Shown here: positions 38,468-49,716 of the stretch, piece after piece
Numbering within the stretch: the first letter of the stretch is position 1
How the letters are laid out: the number at the start of each line of letters is the position of its first letter
Origin: Xenorhabdus griffiniae
GTDB lineage: Bacteria; Pseudomonadota; Gammaproteobacteria; Enterobacterales; Enterobacteriaceae
DNA: 64,000 nt
NCBI RefSeq assembly: GCF_001028135.1
Contig: NZ_LDNM01000009.1
Location: forward strand, 1-64,000
Reading direction: 5' to 3'
Notes under the pieces: model-generated
Seen by the model: the letters and a program-made list of their open reading frames with translations, nothing else
Told to the model about the DNA's origin: nothing
Database searches by the model: none
Position numbers and translations under genes: made by a program

Positions 38468-39748
38468 TCAGTTATAAGCGCTTTCACCATGTGAAGTAAT
38501 ATCAAGTCCTTCTCTTTCTGACTCGATGCTAATACGTAATCCAACCAATTTATCAGCGACCTTAAATGAAATATAAGCCGCTATGGATGACCAAACTATA
38601 CAGACCAATATACTAATAACCTGAATACCGAGCTGCCTTAGCATTGTCATTCCTTCAGCAAACCCTGTTCCACCTAAAACTGGGGCAGTAAAAACAGCGG
38701 TCAATACACAACCAACAATGCCACATACTCCATGTACCCCAAACACATCACAAACATCATCAACACGTAACCACTTCTTCAGAATGACTACCCCCCACAA
38801 GCCTGCAATACCGGCAATCAATCCCATCACCAATGCACCACCGATACCCACTGTTGCAGCAGCAGGCGTAATGACCACTAACCCCGAAATACATCCAGAA
38901 CAAGCCCCCAGAAGTGAAGGTTTCTGGCGAAATAGCCACTCACAGAAAACCCATGTCAACACGGCTCCCGCCGTGGCCGCCACCGTATTCACTAGAGCCA
39001 GCGCTGAAATGGCATTGACTTCACCAGTCGATCCCACGTTAAAGCCAAACCATCCAATATAAAGGATCGCTGTTCCAATAAAAGCCATTGGTAGGTTATG
39101 AGGTTTAAATGCTTCCCGCCCAAAGCCTGAGCGCTTCCCAAGTAAATAAGCACCAACCAAACCTGCTGCTGCCGCATTAATATGAACGACAGTCCCGCCA
39201 GCAAAATCCAAGGCTCCATCCTGAGCCAGCCAGCCGCCACCCCATACCATATGCGCCATAGGGATATAAGATGCGGTCAGCCATAACACACTAAAAATCA
39301 GCAATGCTGAAAACCGAATTCTTTCACATAACGCGCCTACCACCAAAGCAACAGTAATACAGGCAAATGCACCTTGGAAAACAACATGAATTAACTGATA
39401 AAAATTACCAGTTAGATCAGTTATGGATATATTTTTTAACATAACCTGACCAAAACCACCCCAAAAAGCGTTGCCTGTCTCAAAGGTCATGCTATATCCA
39501 TAAATAATCCAAAGCACACAAACCAATGAAAAACTGACAATCACCTGTGACATCAGTGACAACACATTTTTGCTGCGTAGTAATCCCCCATAAAACAGGG
39601 CAATGCCGGGTATTGTCATAAAAAGTACCAGTATCGTATTTATTAACATAAATACAGTGTCTGCTTTATTAAAATGACTTTCCGCAGCAATAGCAAACGA
39701 AGGAAAACTGGCCACAATACACGCTATGGATAAAAATTTATGCTTCAT
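38468..39748 (-). CDS. amtB: AmtB, ammonium transporter
   Basis: Trimeric inner-membrane ammonium channel of 426 residues (E. coli 428). A signal peptide (residues 1-21, cleaved after AIA) is followed by about eleven helices. The family signature DFAGGTVVHINAAAAGLVGAY contains the first pore histidine, and DVFGVHGVCGIVG carries the second. The cytosolic tail DITSHGESAYN is conserved for GlnK contact. It lies 14 bases downstream of glnK in the same operon under sigma54. Confidence 0.97.
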   Translation of the reverse strand: MKHKFLSIACIVASFPSFAIAAESHFNKADTVFMLINTILVLFMTIPGIALFYGGLLRSKNVLSLMSQVIVSFSLVCVLWIIYGYSMTFETGNAFWGGFGQVMLKNISITDLTGNFYQLIHVVFQGAFACITVALVVGALCERIRFSALLIFSVLWLTASYIPMAHMVWGGGWLAQDGALDFAGGTVVHINAAAAGLVGAYLLGKRSGFGREAFKPHNLPMAFIGTAILYIGWFGFNVGSTGEVNAISALALVNTVAATAGAVLTWVFCEWLFRQKPSLLGACSGCISGLVVITPAAATVGIGGALVMGLIAGIAGLWGVVILKKWLRVDDVCDVFGVHGVCGIVGCVLTAVFTAPVLGGTGFAEGMTMLRQLGIQVISILVCIVWSSIAAYISFKVADKLVGLRISIESEREGLDITSHGESAYN

Positions 39749-39762
39749 TTTTTCCTCCTCAT

Positions 39763-40101
39763 TTACAGTGCTGCATCATTCGTTTCACCCGTCCTGATCC
39801 TGACGGCATGCTGCAATTCAAAGAGAAAGATTTTTCCATCCCCCATTTTTCCGGTGAAAGCAGTCTGTTGAACAACATGGATAATTTCTTCAACTCGTTC
39901 GTCATTGGTAGCAATATCAATCTTAACTTTGGGCAAAAAATTAACGTTGTATTCAGCACCTCGATAAAGTTCGGAATGACCTTTTTGACGCCCAAATCCC
40001 TTTACTTCTGTTATAGTCATACCCTGTATACCTATATCAGCAAGTGCTTCCCGCACTTCCTCCAGCTTAAATGGCTTGATGATGATGGTAATAAGTTTCA
40101 T
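39763..40101 (-). CDS. glnK: GlnK, PII signal-transduction protein
   Basis: Trimeric nitrogen-status sensor that plugs AmtB when nitrogen is sufficient; 112 residues. The start at 40101 (MKLITIIIKPFKLEEV) gives the canonical length; 19 upstream codons in the open frame are unsupported. The T-loop Tyr51 (ELYRGAEY) is the uridylylation site. TGKMGDGKIF and the C-terminal RIRTGETNDAAL form the nucleotide-binding B and C loops. It has a sigma54 promoter with an NtrC-like site upstream. Confidence 0.97.
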   Translation of the reverse strand: MKLITIIIKPFKLEEVREALADIGIQGMTITEVKGFGRQKGHSELYRGAEYNVNFLPKVKIDIATNDERVEEIIHVVQQTAFTGKMGDGKIFLFELQHAVRIRTGETNDAAL

Positions 40102-40140
40102 ATTTCCCCCGTTTTTCGCTACGTTTGTACAAGGGAATAT

Positions 40141-40158
40141 GTGCAAGGGATATGCCAA
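40141..40158 (-). promoter_or_regulatory. Sigma54 promoter of glnK-amtB
   Basis: Minus-strand TTGGCATATCCCTTGCAC has the invariant GG and GC separated by ten bases, matching the -24/-12 consensus. The glnK ATG lies about 40 bases downstream of the GC. Confidence 0.9.
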
Positions 40159-40214
40159 AAGTTAAAAATGATGATTAATCAGTTTGTTATCGAAAAACAT
40201 CGCTAAAGAGCGGA

Positions 40215-40246
40215 TAAAAAAGGGAACAGAAAATGCATCTGCTCCC
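40215..40246 (-). terminator. mdlB terminator
   Basis: On the minus strand an 8-bp stem with one mismatch (gggagcag and ctgttccc) is followed by six T. It separates mdlAB from glnK-amtB transcription. Confidence 0.7.
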
Positions 40247-40263
40247 TATACGCAGCCTAAATA

Positions 40264-40280
40264 TGCACACTAAACGTGCA
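40264..40280. promoter_or_regulatory. NtrC-like enhancer overlapping the mdlB stop codon
   Basis: TGCAC, seven bases, GTGCA: a 17-bp dyad with the half-site spacing of NtrC operators. Its centre is about 120 bases upstream of the -12/-24 element of glnK. The mdlB stop codon TAG (40270-40272) lies inside it. Confidence 0.7.
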
Positions 40281-42039
40281 CTGATTCATTCAACGTCTCG
40301 CCAACTTGCTGGAGTTGGTACATTTGATAATAGCGTCCACGCTTTTCCAGTAACTGTTGATGCTGACCTTGCTCAACAATTGCACCACGATGCAGCACTA
40401 ATATGGAATCAGCCTCAGTAATGGTTGAAAGACGATGAGCAATTACCACCAATGTCGTCTGTTTGCGGATCATGCTCAGCGCTTTCTGTACTGATTGTTC
40501 TGTCCCAGAATCAATATTTGCGGTTGCCTCATCCAAAATAAGGATCTGTGGCGTTTGCACTAAAACTCGAGCCATTGCTAAAAGCTGTTTTTGGCCGGCT
40601 GAAAGTGTATTCCCTTGTTCTCCCAAAACGAAATTCAAACCATCTGGTAAATGACGAACAAAGTCAGCTAATTGAACTAATTCTAGTACTTCCCATATTT
40701 TCTCTTCGCTGATATCCCGCCCTAGCGTGATATTGTTGAGGAATGACGCGGCCAAAACAACAGGATCTTGCTGCACCATTGCCACCCCATTACGCAACAC
40801 GGCGTGAGAAAGCGAAGATATAGAGCGCCTGTCAAGATAGATCTCACCGTCTTGCCACGGATAGTACCCCATAATCAAATTAGCTAGAGTGCTTTTTCCA
40901 CTCCCTGTATGCCCAACCAAGGCCACAAACCCATGTGAAGGAACATGCAGATTAATATCGCTTAAGACAAGTTTGTCACCGCGATAAGCAAAGTTTAAAT
41001 TTTCAATATCAATTCTGCCACTTTCTAACGCCCGTAAATCGTTGCCATATTGCTGTTGTGGACTATCCATCAATTCGAAAACACGTTCTCCTGAAACCAC
41101 CGCTTGCTGCAATACCGATTGCTGTGAAGTCAACTCAATCAGTGGCTCATTTAATCGCCCAAGATAGTTAATAAAAGCATACAGTACACCAACGCCGATA
41201 ACCTCAGTGCCTTTGATACCAAACACTAAGAGCAGACCACACAATATTACGGCAGAAAAGAAACTCACTAATGGCCTTAATAAGATGCCATCTAGTCGTA
41301 AAGCCTGCATACGAGCCTGATAATGTGCCCGGTTGGTTGCTAACATTTTCTCGCCAAAACGAGCTTGCTGACGAAACTGCTGAATCACACTCATGCCATT
41401 AATGGCTTCATTGAAACCATCATTAATGTCAGCCAGATAACCGCGAACCCGCCTAACTATTGGGGTACTAAGACGCTGATAGATCACCATGACAAGCAAG
41501 ACTGCCGGAAATATTACGATTGCAACACATGCCATACGCCAATTTAAAACAAACATGGCTATCAGCATGGCACCAATTAGTGCAGCACAGCGAAATACCA
41601 TTGGAATCACATTAACAAACAGATCCTTAATGACCTCAGTATCATTTGTTACGCGGGATATCAGTTGTCCAACGGGTTGATTATCAAAAGCACTTAATGG
41701 CTGACGTAATGCTGAATCCATCACATCAGTACGAAGCTTCTGCACCACTCCCACAGATGCCTGATTAAAAAATAATGTTTGATAATAGTGTAAAGCCGCA
41801 GCAATAAGCTGCAAAATTAAGAAGATTGCGGCAAGCCCACCGACAATATCGAGCGGTAAATTTCCCGTTGCCACCATATTGTCGATAAAATAACTCACAA
41901 GCAGAGGTCCGCTTACCTCTGCCAATGCAGCAATCCACAACATCAATACAGCAATTAGCATCGGTTTACGGTAATTTTTGCCGTAAGAAAGTAAGCGCTT
42001 TAATGACGGCCATAGCTTACCTATATGAGTTTTAGTCAT
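40270..42039 (-). CDS. mdlB: MdlB, ABC multidrug-type transporter half
   Basis: Half-transporter of the heterodimeric MdlA-MdlB exporter; 589 residues (E. coli 593). Six helices (residues 1-310) precede the nucleotide-binding domain with Walker [10 protein letters not shown], signature LSAGQKQ (in place of LSGGQ), Walker [10 protein letters not shown] and the H-loop. The start at 42039 matches E. coli and has GGTGGAG ahead; the open frame runs further upstream inside mdlA. It overlaps mdlA by eight bases. The substrate is not established. Confidence 0.95.
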   Translation of the reverse strand: MTKTHIGKLWPSLKRLLSYGKNYRKPMLIAVLMLWIAALAEVSGPLLVSYFIDNMVATGNLPLDIVGGLAAIFLILQLIAAALHYYQTLFFNQASVGVVQKLRTDVMDSALRQPLSAFDNQPVGQLISRVTNDTEVIKDLFVNVIPMVFRCAALIGAMLIAMFVLNWRMACVAIVIFPAVLLVMVIYQRLSTPIVRRVRGYLADINDGFNEAINGMSVIQQFRQQARFGEKMLATNRAHYQARMQALRLDGILLRPLVSFFSAVILCGLLLVFGIKGTEVIGVGVLYAFINYLGRLNEPLIELTSQQSVLQQAVVSGERVFELMDSPQQQYGNDLRALESGRIDIENLNFAYRGDKLVLSDINLHVPSHGFVALVGHTGSGKSTLANLIMGYYPWQDGEIYLDRRSISSLSHAVLRNGVAMVQQDPVVLAASFLNNITLGRDISEEKIWEVLELVQLADFVRHLPDGLNFVLGEQGNTLSAGQKQLLAMARVLVQTPQILILDEATANIDSGTEQSVQKALSMIRKQTTLVVIAHRLSTITEADSILVLHRGAIVEQGQHQQLLEKRGRYYQMYQLQQVGETLNESVHV

Positions 42040-43780
42040 TTTCTCCACCCAATTCAGCTTCGAGTTGTTGGTAATGGTACATATCGGAATACCAACCTGA
42101 TTGGGTGATAAGCTGTTTATGCTGGCCGTGTTGTACCACTGAGCCATGTTGCATAACCAAAATATTATCGGCTTCCGTTAATGCTGACAGCCGATGCGCA
42201 CTGATAATAACAGTGCGCTGTTGCCGCCATTGGCTAAGATTTTTCATAATCTGGTGTTCCGTGTGACCATCAACGGCTGACAGTGCATCATCAAAGATTA
42301 AAATCTCTGTCTCTAACAGCAAAGCCCTGGCAATGGATATACGCTGTTTTTGCCCCCCGGAAAGCATCACACCGCGTTCGCCCACTTCCGTTTGATAACC
42401 TTGGGGCAATCGCAAAATATCATCATGTACACTTGCTAAACGAGCGACTTCTTCTATTTGCTCTTGGGTTGCATCCGGTCGTCCCAACGCAATATTACCT
42501 GCAACGGTATCCGAAAACAGGAAAGGAGTTTGATTGACAATAGCCAATCGTGAACGCCACTCTTCTATTCGAAGCGCAGAGATATTTTTTGACTGGAAAA
42601 GAATGGCTCCATCGGTGACATCAAACTGCCGTTGTAACAAAGCCAATAAAGTACTCTTCCCTGCACCAGTTGATCCACAAAGCCCTAATAACTGACCAGG
42701 CTCTAATTGAAAATGGAGATTTTCCAAAACAGGTTTATTACTTTGAGGATAGGTAAATTTGTTGATATTTGCCCGCAAGCTCCCCCGCTCTGAAGACAAA
42801 GACAACACACCATCTTCGGTTACTAGGGGTTCCTGCAACAAACTGCGGATACGTGTATAAGCAGCACTTCCTCTCTCAACAATGTTGAACATCCATGCCA
42901 ATGCCAACATAGGCCAGATCATCAATCCCAGATACATGACAAAACTAGTCAATTCACCAAGGGTCATGGAACCCTTCACCACCATCCAACTCCCTCCACC
43001 GACAGCCAAGAGGTTTGCAACAGTAATAGCAATGAAAATGGTGGGATCAAAACGCGCATCTACACGCGCAACATGCATATTCTTACGCCCAGCATCAATA
43101 GCAACTTCTTCAAACTGGTTAGATTGAAGTTTTTCCAATCCAAACGCTTTTATCATACGGATACTAGTCAAACTTTCCTGCGCATGGTTATTCAGTACAG
43201 AAAATGCGCCTTGCGCAGATTTAAAACGATGATGAAGCTGATTACCATAATGCTTAATCGCCAAGGCCATAACAGGCATCGGCACTAGTGATAACAATGT
43301 TAATTGCCAACTGATCTCCACGCTCATGACAATTAGGACAGAACACCCCATAACTAATGCATCAACCAAAGTAAGGACTCCCTCACCTGCGGCAAAAACA
43401 ACTCTGTCAACATCATTGGTTGCGCGCGCCATGAGATCGCCTGTTCTATGACGCAGATAAAATTCAGGATTCTGACTACTCAAACGCTTGTAGAAGTCAC
43501 CACGCAGCTTAACAGCCAGCCGATAAGAAGCACCGAACAACCATACACGCCAAACATATCGCAGACCATAAATTGCCAAAGCAATGAACAGCATTAGCCC
43601 CAGCAACATTAATAGCTGACGGGAGGTCATTGTTTTTGAGCTAATGCCATCAACGATAATCCCGACTAAGTGGGGAGGAATGAGTTGCAGCACCGCAATC
43701 AAAACGAGGAAAATAACAGCACCCAGATAACGCCGCCATTCACGAATAAAATACCAGCTTAATTGTGAAAATAATCTCAC
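42032..43780 (-). CDS. mdlA: MdlA, ABC multidrug-type transporter half
   Basis: Partner of MdlB, 582 residues (E. coli 590). The membrane domain spans about residues 1-310 with six helices. The nucleotide-binding domain has Walker [10 protein letters not shown], canonical signature LSGGQKQ, Walker [10 protein letters not shown] and the H-loop SAHRLS. In MdlA the Walker B motif ends Asp-Asp rather than Asp-Glu, hinting that one ATP site of the heterodimer is degenerate, a common feature of such pairs. It is preceded on the same strand by decR. Confidence 0.95.
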   Translation of the reverse strand: MRLFSQLSWYFIREWRRYLGAVIFLVLIAVLQLIPPHLVGIIVDGISSKTMTSRQLLMLLGLMLFIALAIYGLRYVWRVWLFGASYRLAVKLRGDFYKRLSSQNPEFYLRHRTGDLMARATNDVDRVVFAAGEGVLTLVDALVMGCSVLIVMSVEISWQLTLLSLVPMPVMALAIKHYGNQLHHRFKSAQGAFSVLNNHAQESLTSIRMIKAFGLEKLQSNQFEEVAIDAGRKNMHVARVDARFDPTIFIAITVANLLAVGGGSWMVVKGSMTLGELTSFVMYLGLMIWPMLALAWMFNIVERGSAAYTRIRSLLQEPLVTEDGVLSLSSERGSLRANINKFTYPQSNKPVLENLHFQLEPGQLLGLCGSTGAGKSTLLALLQRQFDVTDGAILFQSKNISALRIEEWRSRLAIVNQTPFLFSDTVAGNIALGRPDATQEQIEEVARLASVHDDILRLPQGYQTEVGERGVMLSGGQKQRISIARALLLETEILIFDDALSAVDGHTEHQIMKNLSQWRQQRTVIISAHRLSALTEADNILVMQHGSVVQHGQHKQLITQSGWYSDMYHYQQLEAELGGEND

Positions 43781-43836
43781 ACATCTATTCCCAAGGTAAA
43801 AATAAAAGAGTTAGCACCTACCGACCAAAGGGATCT

Positions 43837-44310
43837 TTATGATGTTACTGAATCAGGTATTGGCAGCGCCGTTGTATATTTGATCTTTTCCATGGCAAAG
43901 TTAGAAGTAACATCAATCAAACCAGAAACTCCATTTACCATACGTTTGTAGAAATGATCATAACTTTTCATATCAACAACTTCTATATGCATCAGGTAAT
44001 CATATTCACCCGCCATGCGATAAAATGTTAAGACTTCTGGCATCTCTTTTATAAAGGAGACAAACTGTTCATACCACTCACTGCTGTGTTGTTGCGTTTT
44101 AATCATCACTATCACTGTCAAACCCAGACCGAGTTTTTCCCCATTTAACAAGGCAACCCTGCCAACAATATAACCTTCATCTTCAAGTCGTTTAAGACGC
44201 TTCCAGCAAGGTGTCGAAGTCAAATTAACGGCTTCAGCCAGTGCATTCAAGGATAGACTACAATCCTGTTGGAGCAGTGCCAGTAGCTTACGGTCTATTT
44301 TATCTAACAT
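43837..44310 (-). CDS. decR: DecR (YbaO), Lrp/AsnC-family regulator
   Basis: Lrp-type regulator, 157 residues (E. coli DecR 152). The N-terminal HTH (residues 5-50, [30 protein letters not shown]) is followed by a RAM ligand domain. In E. coli, DecR senses cysteine and activates the cysteine detoxification genes yhaOM. Here it is divergent from a PLP-dependent enzyme that may be its target. The 122-base intergenic space contains the palindrome GAAATATTTC (44325-44334), a possible site. Confidence 0.9.
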   Translation of the reverse strand: MLDKIDRKLLALLQQDCSLSLNALAEAVNLTSTPCWKRLKRLEDEGYIVGRVALLNGEKLGLGLTVIVMIKTQQHSSEWYEQFVSFIKEMPEVLTFYRMAGEYDYLMHIEVVDMKSYDHFYKRMVNGVSGLIDVTSNFAMEKIKYTTALPIPDSVTS

Positions 44311-44432
44311 ATCTAAATCCTATAGAAATATTTCCCAAATATAACGGATATTCTCAGAAAAATAACAATCTATTTCTCCAAATGTAAGGGTAATCTATAT
44401 ACCACTACGGTATTATTATTTAGGGTCAATTT

Positions 44433-45485
44433 ATGTCGTCTTTATGGGCTACAAATGCCATAAAAGCTATCCAAGCTGATTATCAACGCAGCGCTGATAC
44501 ACATCTTATTCGTCTTAACTTCCCAATATTTCCGGGTATTTACCTCTATCTCAAAGATGAAAGCACTCATCCCACGGGTAGCCTCAAACATCGGCTTGCA
44601 CGTTCCCTATTCCTTTACGCACTTACTAATGGTTGGATCCAGGAAGGAACGCCTATTATTGAAGCTTCATCTGGAAGTACTGCTGTTTCGGAAGCTTATT
44701 TTGCCCGCTTACTTGGTTTACCCTTTATTGCTGTTATGCCTTTCTGTACTGCTAAACGCAAAATTCAAGAGATTGAGTTCTATGGCGGTAAATGTCATTT
44801 TGTAGAGCATTCCGCCTTGATTTATCAAGAATCAGAGCGCCTGGCAAAAGAGCTTAATGGTCATTACATGGATCAGTTTACCTATGCCGAGCGAGCAACT
44901 GACTGGCGAGGAAACAATAATATTGCAGAAAGTATTTTCCGCCAGATGCAACTAGAGCCTTTTTCTGAACCAACTTACATCGTTATGAGTGCAGGAACAG
45001 GTGGCACATCTGCGACACTTGGGCGCTATATCCGCTATCAGGGATATAACACTAAACTCATTGTTGTCGATCCAGAGAACTCCGTCTTCTACGATTGCTA
45101 CCATCAGAACCGCCGTGATATTTGCGGAGGTACTGGCAGTAAAATAGAAGGAATTGGCCGCCCACGCGCAGAACCTTCTTTTATCCCTACGGTTATCGAT
45201 GACATGATCCAAGTTCCCGATCTTGCCACAATTGCTACCATTTATTGGCTTGAAAAATTAATTGGCAGAAAAACGGGAGCATCAACAGGAACTAACGTCT
45301 GGGGAGCCTTACAACTCGCCAAGCAAATGCACGATAACAACCAACAAGGGGCAATTGTGACATTACTCTGTGATAGTGGGGAACGCTATCTTGATACCTA
45401 TTACAACCCAGAGTGGGTGCGTAATAATATCGGTGATATCACACAGTATCTAACACAACTACCCAAGTTAAACGGTTATGAGTAA
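44433..45485 (+). CDS. PLP-dependent cysteine synthase-family enzyme
   Basis: Fold-type II PLP enzyme of 350 residues, related to cysteine synthase, cystathionine beta-synthase and cysteine desulfhydrases. The Schiff-base lysine is Lys52 in HPTGSLKHR. The substrate loop is [10 protein letters not shown] and the phosphate-binding loop [10 protein letters not shown] lies near residue 187. [12 protein letters not shown] and [14 protein letters not shown] close the active site. E. coli has no gene like this beside ybaO. Divergence from DecR suggests a role in cysteine breakdown or sulfur amino-acid turnover; synthesis is the alternative. The substrate is not known. Confidence 0.82.
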   Translation: MSSLWATNAIKAIQADYQRSADTHLIRLNFPIFPGIYLYLKDESTHPTGSLKHRLARSLFLYALTNGWIQEGTPIIEASSGSTAVSEAYFARLLGLPFIAVMPFCTAKRKIQEIEFYGGKCHFVEHSALIYQESERLAKELNGHYMDQFTYAERATDWRGNNNIAESIFRQMQLEPFSEPTYIVMSAGTGGTSATLGRYIRYQGYNTKLIVVDPENSVFYDCYHQNRRDICGGTGSKIEGIGRPRAEPSFIPTVIDDMIQVPDLATIATIYWLEKLIGRKTGASTGTNVWGALQLAKQMHDNNQQGAIVTLLCDSGERYLDTYYNPEWVRNNIGDITQYLTQLPKLNGYE

Positions 45486-45517
45486 CATATCTCCTTCAAT
45501 TTACAGAGGTAGGTATC

Positions 45518-46216
45518 ATGAAACGAGCCGTTGTTGTATTCAGTGGTGGACAGGATTCCAGCACTTGTTTAATTCAGGCACTCCACCAATATGACGAAGT
45601 TCACTGTGTCACCTTTGATTATGGACAGCGCCATCATGCTGAAATTGATGTCGCTTGTCGTATAAGCAAAGAATTGGGCGCTGCCGCCCACAAAGTCCTT
45701 GATGTGACTTTATTGAACGAACTCGCCATCAGTAGCCTGACAAGAGACAATATTCCCGTACCCGATTTCAGTGAAAGTGAAAAAAGTGGCCTCCCTAGTA
45801 CTTTTGTGCCTGGCCGTAATATATTATTTTTAACCCTGGCGGCAATTTATGCTTATCAGGTTGAAGCTGAAGTCGTTATTACTGGCGTTTGTGAAACCGA
45901 TTTTTCGGGCTACCCAGATTGCCGTGATGAATTTGTTAAAGCACTCAATAAAGCAGTCAGCCTTGGTATCGCTCGTGATATTCGTTTCGAAACCCCTCTA
46001 ATGTGGTTAACCAAAGCGGAAACTTGGGCATTGGCAGATTATTATCAAAAATTGGATTTTGTTCGCAATAAAACCCTTACGTGCTATAACGGTATTCAGG
46101 GTGATGGATGCGGTGAATGCGCTGCCTGCCATCTCAGAGCTGAGGGATTAAAGCATTATTTAAGCAATGCCCAAGCCACGATGTTAGATATGAAAGCCAA
46201 AACCCATCTCAGTTAA
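45518..46216 (+). CDS. queC: QueC, 7-cyano-7-deazaguanine synthase
   Basis: ATP- and ammonia-dependent enzyme converting CDG to preQ0, in queuosine tRNA modification; 232 residues (E. coli 231). The PP-loop [10 protein letters not shown] is at residues 8-17. [18 protein letters not shown] and the C-terminal zinc site with four cysteines in [19 protein letters not shown] are conserved. It follows the PLP enzyme by 32 bases and could be co-transcribed with it. It is convergent with fadM. Confidence 0.97.
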   Translation: MKRAVVVFSGGQDSSTCLIQALHQYDEVHCVTFDYGQRHHAEIDVACRISKELGAAAHKVLDVTLLNELAISSLTRDNIPVPDFSESEKSGLPSTFVPGRNILFLTLAAIYAYQVEAEVVITGVCETDFSGYPDCRDEFVKALNKAVSLGIARDIRFETPLMWLTKAETWALADYYQKLDFVRNKTLTCYNGIQGDGCGECAACHLRAEGLKHYLSNAQATMLDMKAKTHLS

Positions 46217-46243
46217 TCGAAACGATCTCATCAACGTGATCTG

Positions 46244-46266
46244 TGAGAGGTTCGTGGAACCTCTCA
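46244..46266. terminator. Shared terminator of queC and fadM
   Basis: 10-bp perfect stem (tgagaggttc at 46244-46253, gaacctctca at 46257-46266) with loop gtg, between convergent stops. Confidence 0.75.
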
Positions 46267-46287
46267 TTCCACATTTTTATTTTATCG

Positions 46288-46695
46288 TTATTCGGCATTG
46301 TTTTTATAGGCTTCCATCCTTTCTCGTAATTCACCTTCTAAAACTAACGCTTTTTGCGTTTTCAAATCAATACAAGCAAATGTAGTTAAAGCATCTGCAA
46401 TAATTTGATTATCACCCCGGCGTATAATTTCCTGAAAAAATGTACCACTTTTATTACGTAACTCCCGCATCGAAGATTTCACTTCCAGCTCATCTGTCAT
46501 CACGGCGGGATGGCGATAATTAATATTGATATTCACCACAACAAAACCAATATTCTTACGATTTAACCATTCCAGCGTGTCATCTTCAGTAAGTAAATCC
46601 CAGCGAGCTGCTTCCATAAATTCCAAATAACGAGCATTGTTCACGTGCTGGAAAAGATCAATATGGTAACCCCTGACTTTGATAATTGTACTCAT
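46288..46695 (-). CDS. fadM: FadM (YbaW), long-chain acyl-CoA thioesterase III
   Basis: Single-hotdog thioesterase, 135 residues (E. coli 132), which acts on unsaturated acyl-CoAs during beta-oxidation. The start at 46695 matches E. coli; 17 upstream codons are rejected. The active-site DLFQHVNNARYLEFME and VVNININYRHPA blocks are conserved, as is the C-terminal CIDLKTQKAL. Confidence 0.94.
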   Translation of the reverse strand: MSTIIKVRGYHIDLFQHVNNARYLEFMEAARWDLLTEDDTLEWLNRKNIGFVVVNININYRHPAVMTDELEVKSSMRELRNKSGTFFQEIIRRGDNQIIADALTTFACIDLKTQKALVLEGELRERMEAYKNNAE

Positions 46696-46844
46696 TACTA
46701 TTTTTTCCTTACACTCATCCGACCAGACAAAATGTAACAATAGCAAACCAATTTAACTACAATGGCATTTAATCAATTATTCTTGATCGATATCACAGCC
46801 CTCTTGAACAAATTACTGATGAATGCACAAGAGGGCCTTAATAC

Positions 46845-47345
<501 letters not shown>

Positions 47346-47385
47346 TTACTATTTTGCAAAAGCAGATGCGAGTAACTTCGCAATT

Positions 47386-49266
47386 TTATTCCAGTTGACC
47401 AATTTTAATATCCGCACCATCACGTAAATTCATGATTAGTGACTCGAGCGTGATATTACCGGTCTGATACTGATAACCCACCATATACTGTTTAAGCAGA
47501 TCATCTGTGACAGATCCCGGAACAACTTTATCCAACTGGATAAGTACAGCGTTACCCAGTTCATCTTGAGCTAATCCATATACAGGCTTACCCGCTTTAG
47601 GATGAGGTAAAGTGAATGCCACATCGGTAGCCTGATTGGTTTGTGGCAGATGTTTTATCACGGTAGGCTGCTCGAACTGAATTCCTGCGGTTTTCAATAC
47701 TTGCTCACCTTTACCTTCTTTCAGGGCGGCCAGGAGTTTTTCACTTTCAATCTGAAGTTGTTTTTCTGCTTTCTGACGTTTTACCAATTCAGTAACTTCA
47801 GGTTTGGCCTGTTCAAACGACTGGACTGTTTCAGGCCTAACATCGTCAACACGCAGAATAAAAGCTCTATCGCCTTCAACCGAAATAACATCAGAGTTAA
47901 TTCCTGTCGCACCTTTATCATCAATCAAATTGCCAGAGAAAACAGCCTGAACAACTTGGTTGAAATTAATATCAGTGGGAACATGATCGCGATCAAACCA
48001 GTCCGTGGTCACAGCTTGATAACCCGCCGCTTTCTCTGCTGCTACCAAAGACTCATTATCATTCGCTGCGGCATCACTCACTTTCCGCTGTAATGCATAA
48101 AAAGCATCAACGGCTTTTTCCTGCTTAACAATTTTTTCTATTTCCGAACGCACATCCGCCAACGGTTTGACTTCCTGATATTTAATATCATCTAAACGAA
48201 AAATGGCATATCCATTAGATAATTTGACCACATCTGAAAGCTGCCCTTTCTGTGTCAAATTCGCTGACTTAATCTCATTAGGCAGAGAGCGTTCTTCCAT
48301 CCAGCCTAAATCACCACCTTTTTGAGCAGAAAATTTGTCAGTCGATTTTTCTGACGCCAATTGACTAAAATCAGCTCCTTTTTTTAACTCATCCAAAACC
48401 GATTTGGCGACAGAGTCTGAATCCAGTTGAATAAAGCTATACTTTTTCTGTTCAGGTTTGGTGTATTTTGCCAGGTTGTTTTTATAAAATTTTTCGATAT
48501 CAGCATCTGATACAGTGACATCTTTCAGTTCATCGGCAGCATCCATTTTGATATAACTGACTTTCACTTTTTCTGGCACAGTAAAATGCTGACTATTAAC
48601 GTCATAGTATTTTTTCAGTTCTTCATCGGTAACTGTTTGTTTCTCCTCAATTGATTTTAATTCAAGAGTCGCAAAACGTACTGTCCTTTTTTGCAGAAAT
48701 AATGCTGCTTCCTGTTTTACTTCGGTCGGTAACGCAATTTCCGCGCCTATAACAGCTTGCCTCAATTGACGATTAATCAATTCCTGACGAACCTGTTCCG
48801 CGAAATTGTCAGGGCTGATGTTTGAATGAGCAAGCCAGTTTAAATACTCCTGATATTTGTTGTTATCAAACTGGCCGTCAGCCTGGAGAAACGGTAGGTT
48901 ACGTATCTCCTGTGCAACCTGATTGTCGCTTGCTGATAAACCCAGCTTACGGGCATACTGTTCAATCAAAGTGGCATTGATAAGTCTCTCCAATGATTGG
49001 CGCCGAAGCTGCTGTAGCATCTGTTCATCGCTTAACAAAGTTGAGAATTCATCTCCCAGCTTCTCCTGCTGAACATTTTTTTCTTGCAAAAATGCCTGCT
49101 CTAGCTGAGCACGACTAATGGTTTGGCCATTCACTTTGGCTGCATAATTACCACTTTCGCTTGATAGGTAACCAGTTACCCCCGTCACCAGGAAAGTCAG
49201 GATAATTAGAGCCAACACAATTTTGAGCACAGGACCGTTCGCCGCCGTGCGTAGGTTATCCATCAT
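47386..49266 (-). CDS. ppiD: PpiD, periplasmic folding chaperone
   Basis: Membrane-anchored SurA-like chaperone, 626 residues (E. coli 623). One N-terminal helix (residues 13-34, VLKIVLALIILTFLVTGV) is followed by chaperone segments and a parvulin domain near residues 265-360 (EQKKYSFIQLDS to AIFRLDDI). The isomerase activity of this domain is weak or absent in E. coli PpiD. It sits at the exit of the SecYEG translocon with YfgM. It follows hupB. Confidence 0.95.
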   Translation of the reverse strand: MMDNLRTAANGPVLKIVLALIILTFLVTGVTGYLSSESGNYAAKVNGQTISRAQLEQAFLQEKNVQQEKLGDEFSTLLSDEQMLQQLRRQSLERLINATLIEQYARKLGLSASDNQVAQEIRNLPFLQADGQFDNNKYQEYLNWLAHSNISPDNFAEQVRQELINRQLRQAVIGAEIALPTEVKQEAALFLQKRTVRFATLELKSIEEKQTVTDEELKKYYDVNSQHFTVPEKVKVSYIKMDAADELKDVTVSDADIEKFYKNNLAKYTKPEQKKYSFIQLDSDSVAKSVLDELKKGADFSQLASEKSTDKFSAQKGGDLGWMEERSLPNEIKSANLTQKGQLSDVVKLSNGYAIFRLDDIKYQEVKPLADVRSEIEKIVKQEKAVDAFYALQRKVSDAAANDNESLVAAEKAAGYQAVTTDWFDRDHVPTDINFNQVVQAVFSGNLIDDKGATGINSDVISVEGDRAFILRVDDVRPETVQSFEQAKPEVTELVKRQKAEKQLQIESEKLLAALKEGKGEQVLKTAGIQFEQPTVIKHLPQTNQATDVAFTLPHPKAGKPVYGLAQDELGNAVLIQLDKVVPGSVTDDLLKQYMVGYQYQTGNITLESLIMNLRDGADIKIGQLE

Positions 49267-49330
49267 AAAGACGTAAAACTCCGCTTTAGTGAAAAAGAAA
49301 CTGTCATATTACGACAATTCAAACGCTAAG

Positions 49331-49363
49331 AGAAAAAAAGCGCACCAATCAATTGATGCGCTT
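49331..49363 (-). terminator. hupB intrinsic terminator
   Basis: 12-bp stem with one G-T pair (aagcgcaccaat at 49338-49349, attgatgcgctt at 49352-49363) followed on the minus strand by about seven T. Confidence 0.85.
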
Positions 49364-49440
49364 ATATTCTAGCCTATCAACACGGCCTAGTCAGTTGAAG
49401 TTTATTTCAATAACAAAAACCAGAGCCTGTTTCCTACTCA

Positions 49441-49716
49441 TTAGCCATTAACAGCATCTTTTAATCCCTTTCCAGCTCGGAAAGCAGGTACTTTTGCTGC
49501 TGCGATCTTGATTTCCTTGCCTGTCTGAGGGTTGCGACCTGTACGCGCAGCACGCTCACGTACAATAAACGTACCGAACCCCACTAAAGCGACATCATCA
49601 CCGTTTTTCAATGCACCAGATACGGAAGAAATGAATGCATCTACTACACGTCCGGCTGCTGCCTTAGAAATATTGGCATCAGCAGCAATTTTGTCGATCA
49701 GTTGTGACTTGTTCAC
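49441..49716 (-). CDS. hupB: HupB, HU-beta nucleoid protein
   Basis: Histone-like DNA-bending protein, 91 residues including the start. The GTG at 49716 (giving [14 protein letters not shown]) is chosen because it reproduces the HU N-terminus. The upstream ATG at 49731 would add five residues but is not excluded. The DNA-binding arm [21 protein letters not shown] with the intercalating proline is intact. Order lon-hupB-ppiD is conserved. Confidence 0.95.
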   Translation of the reverse strand: MNKSQLIDKIAADANISKAAAGRVVDAFISSVSGALKNGDDVALVGFGTFIVRERAARTGRNPQTGKEIKIAAAKVPAFRAGKGLKDAVNG

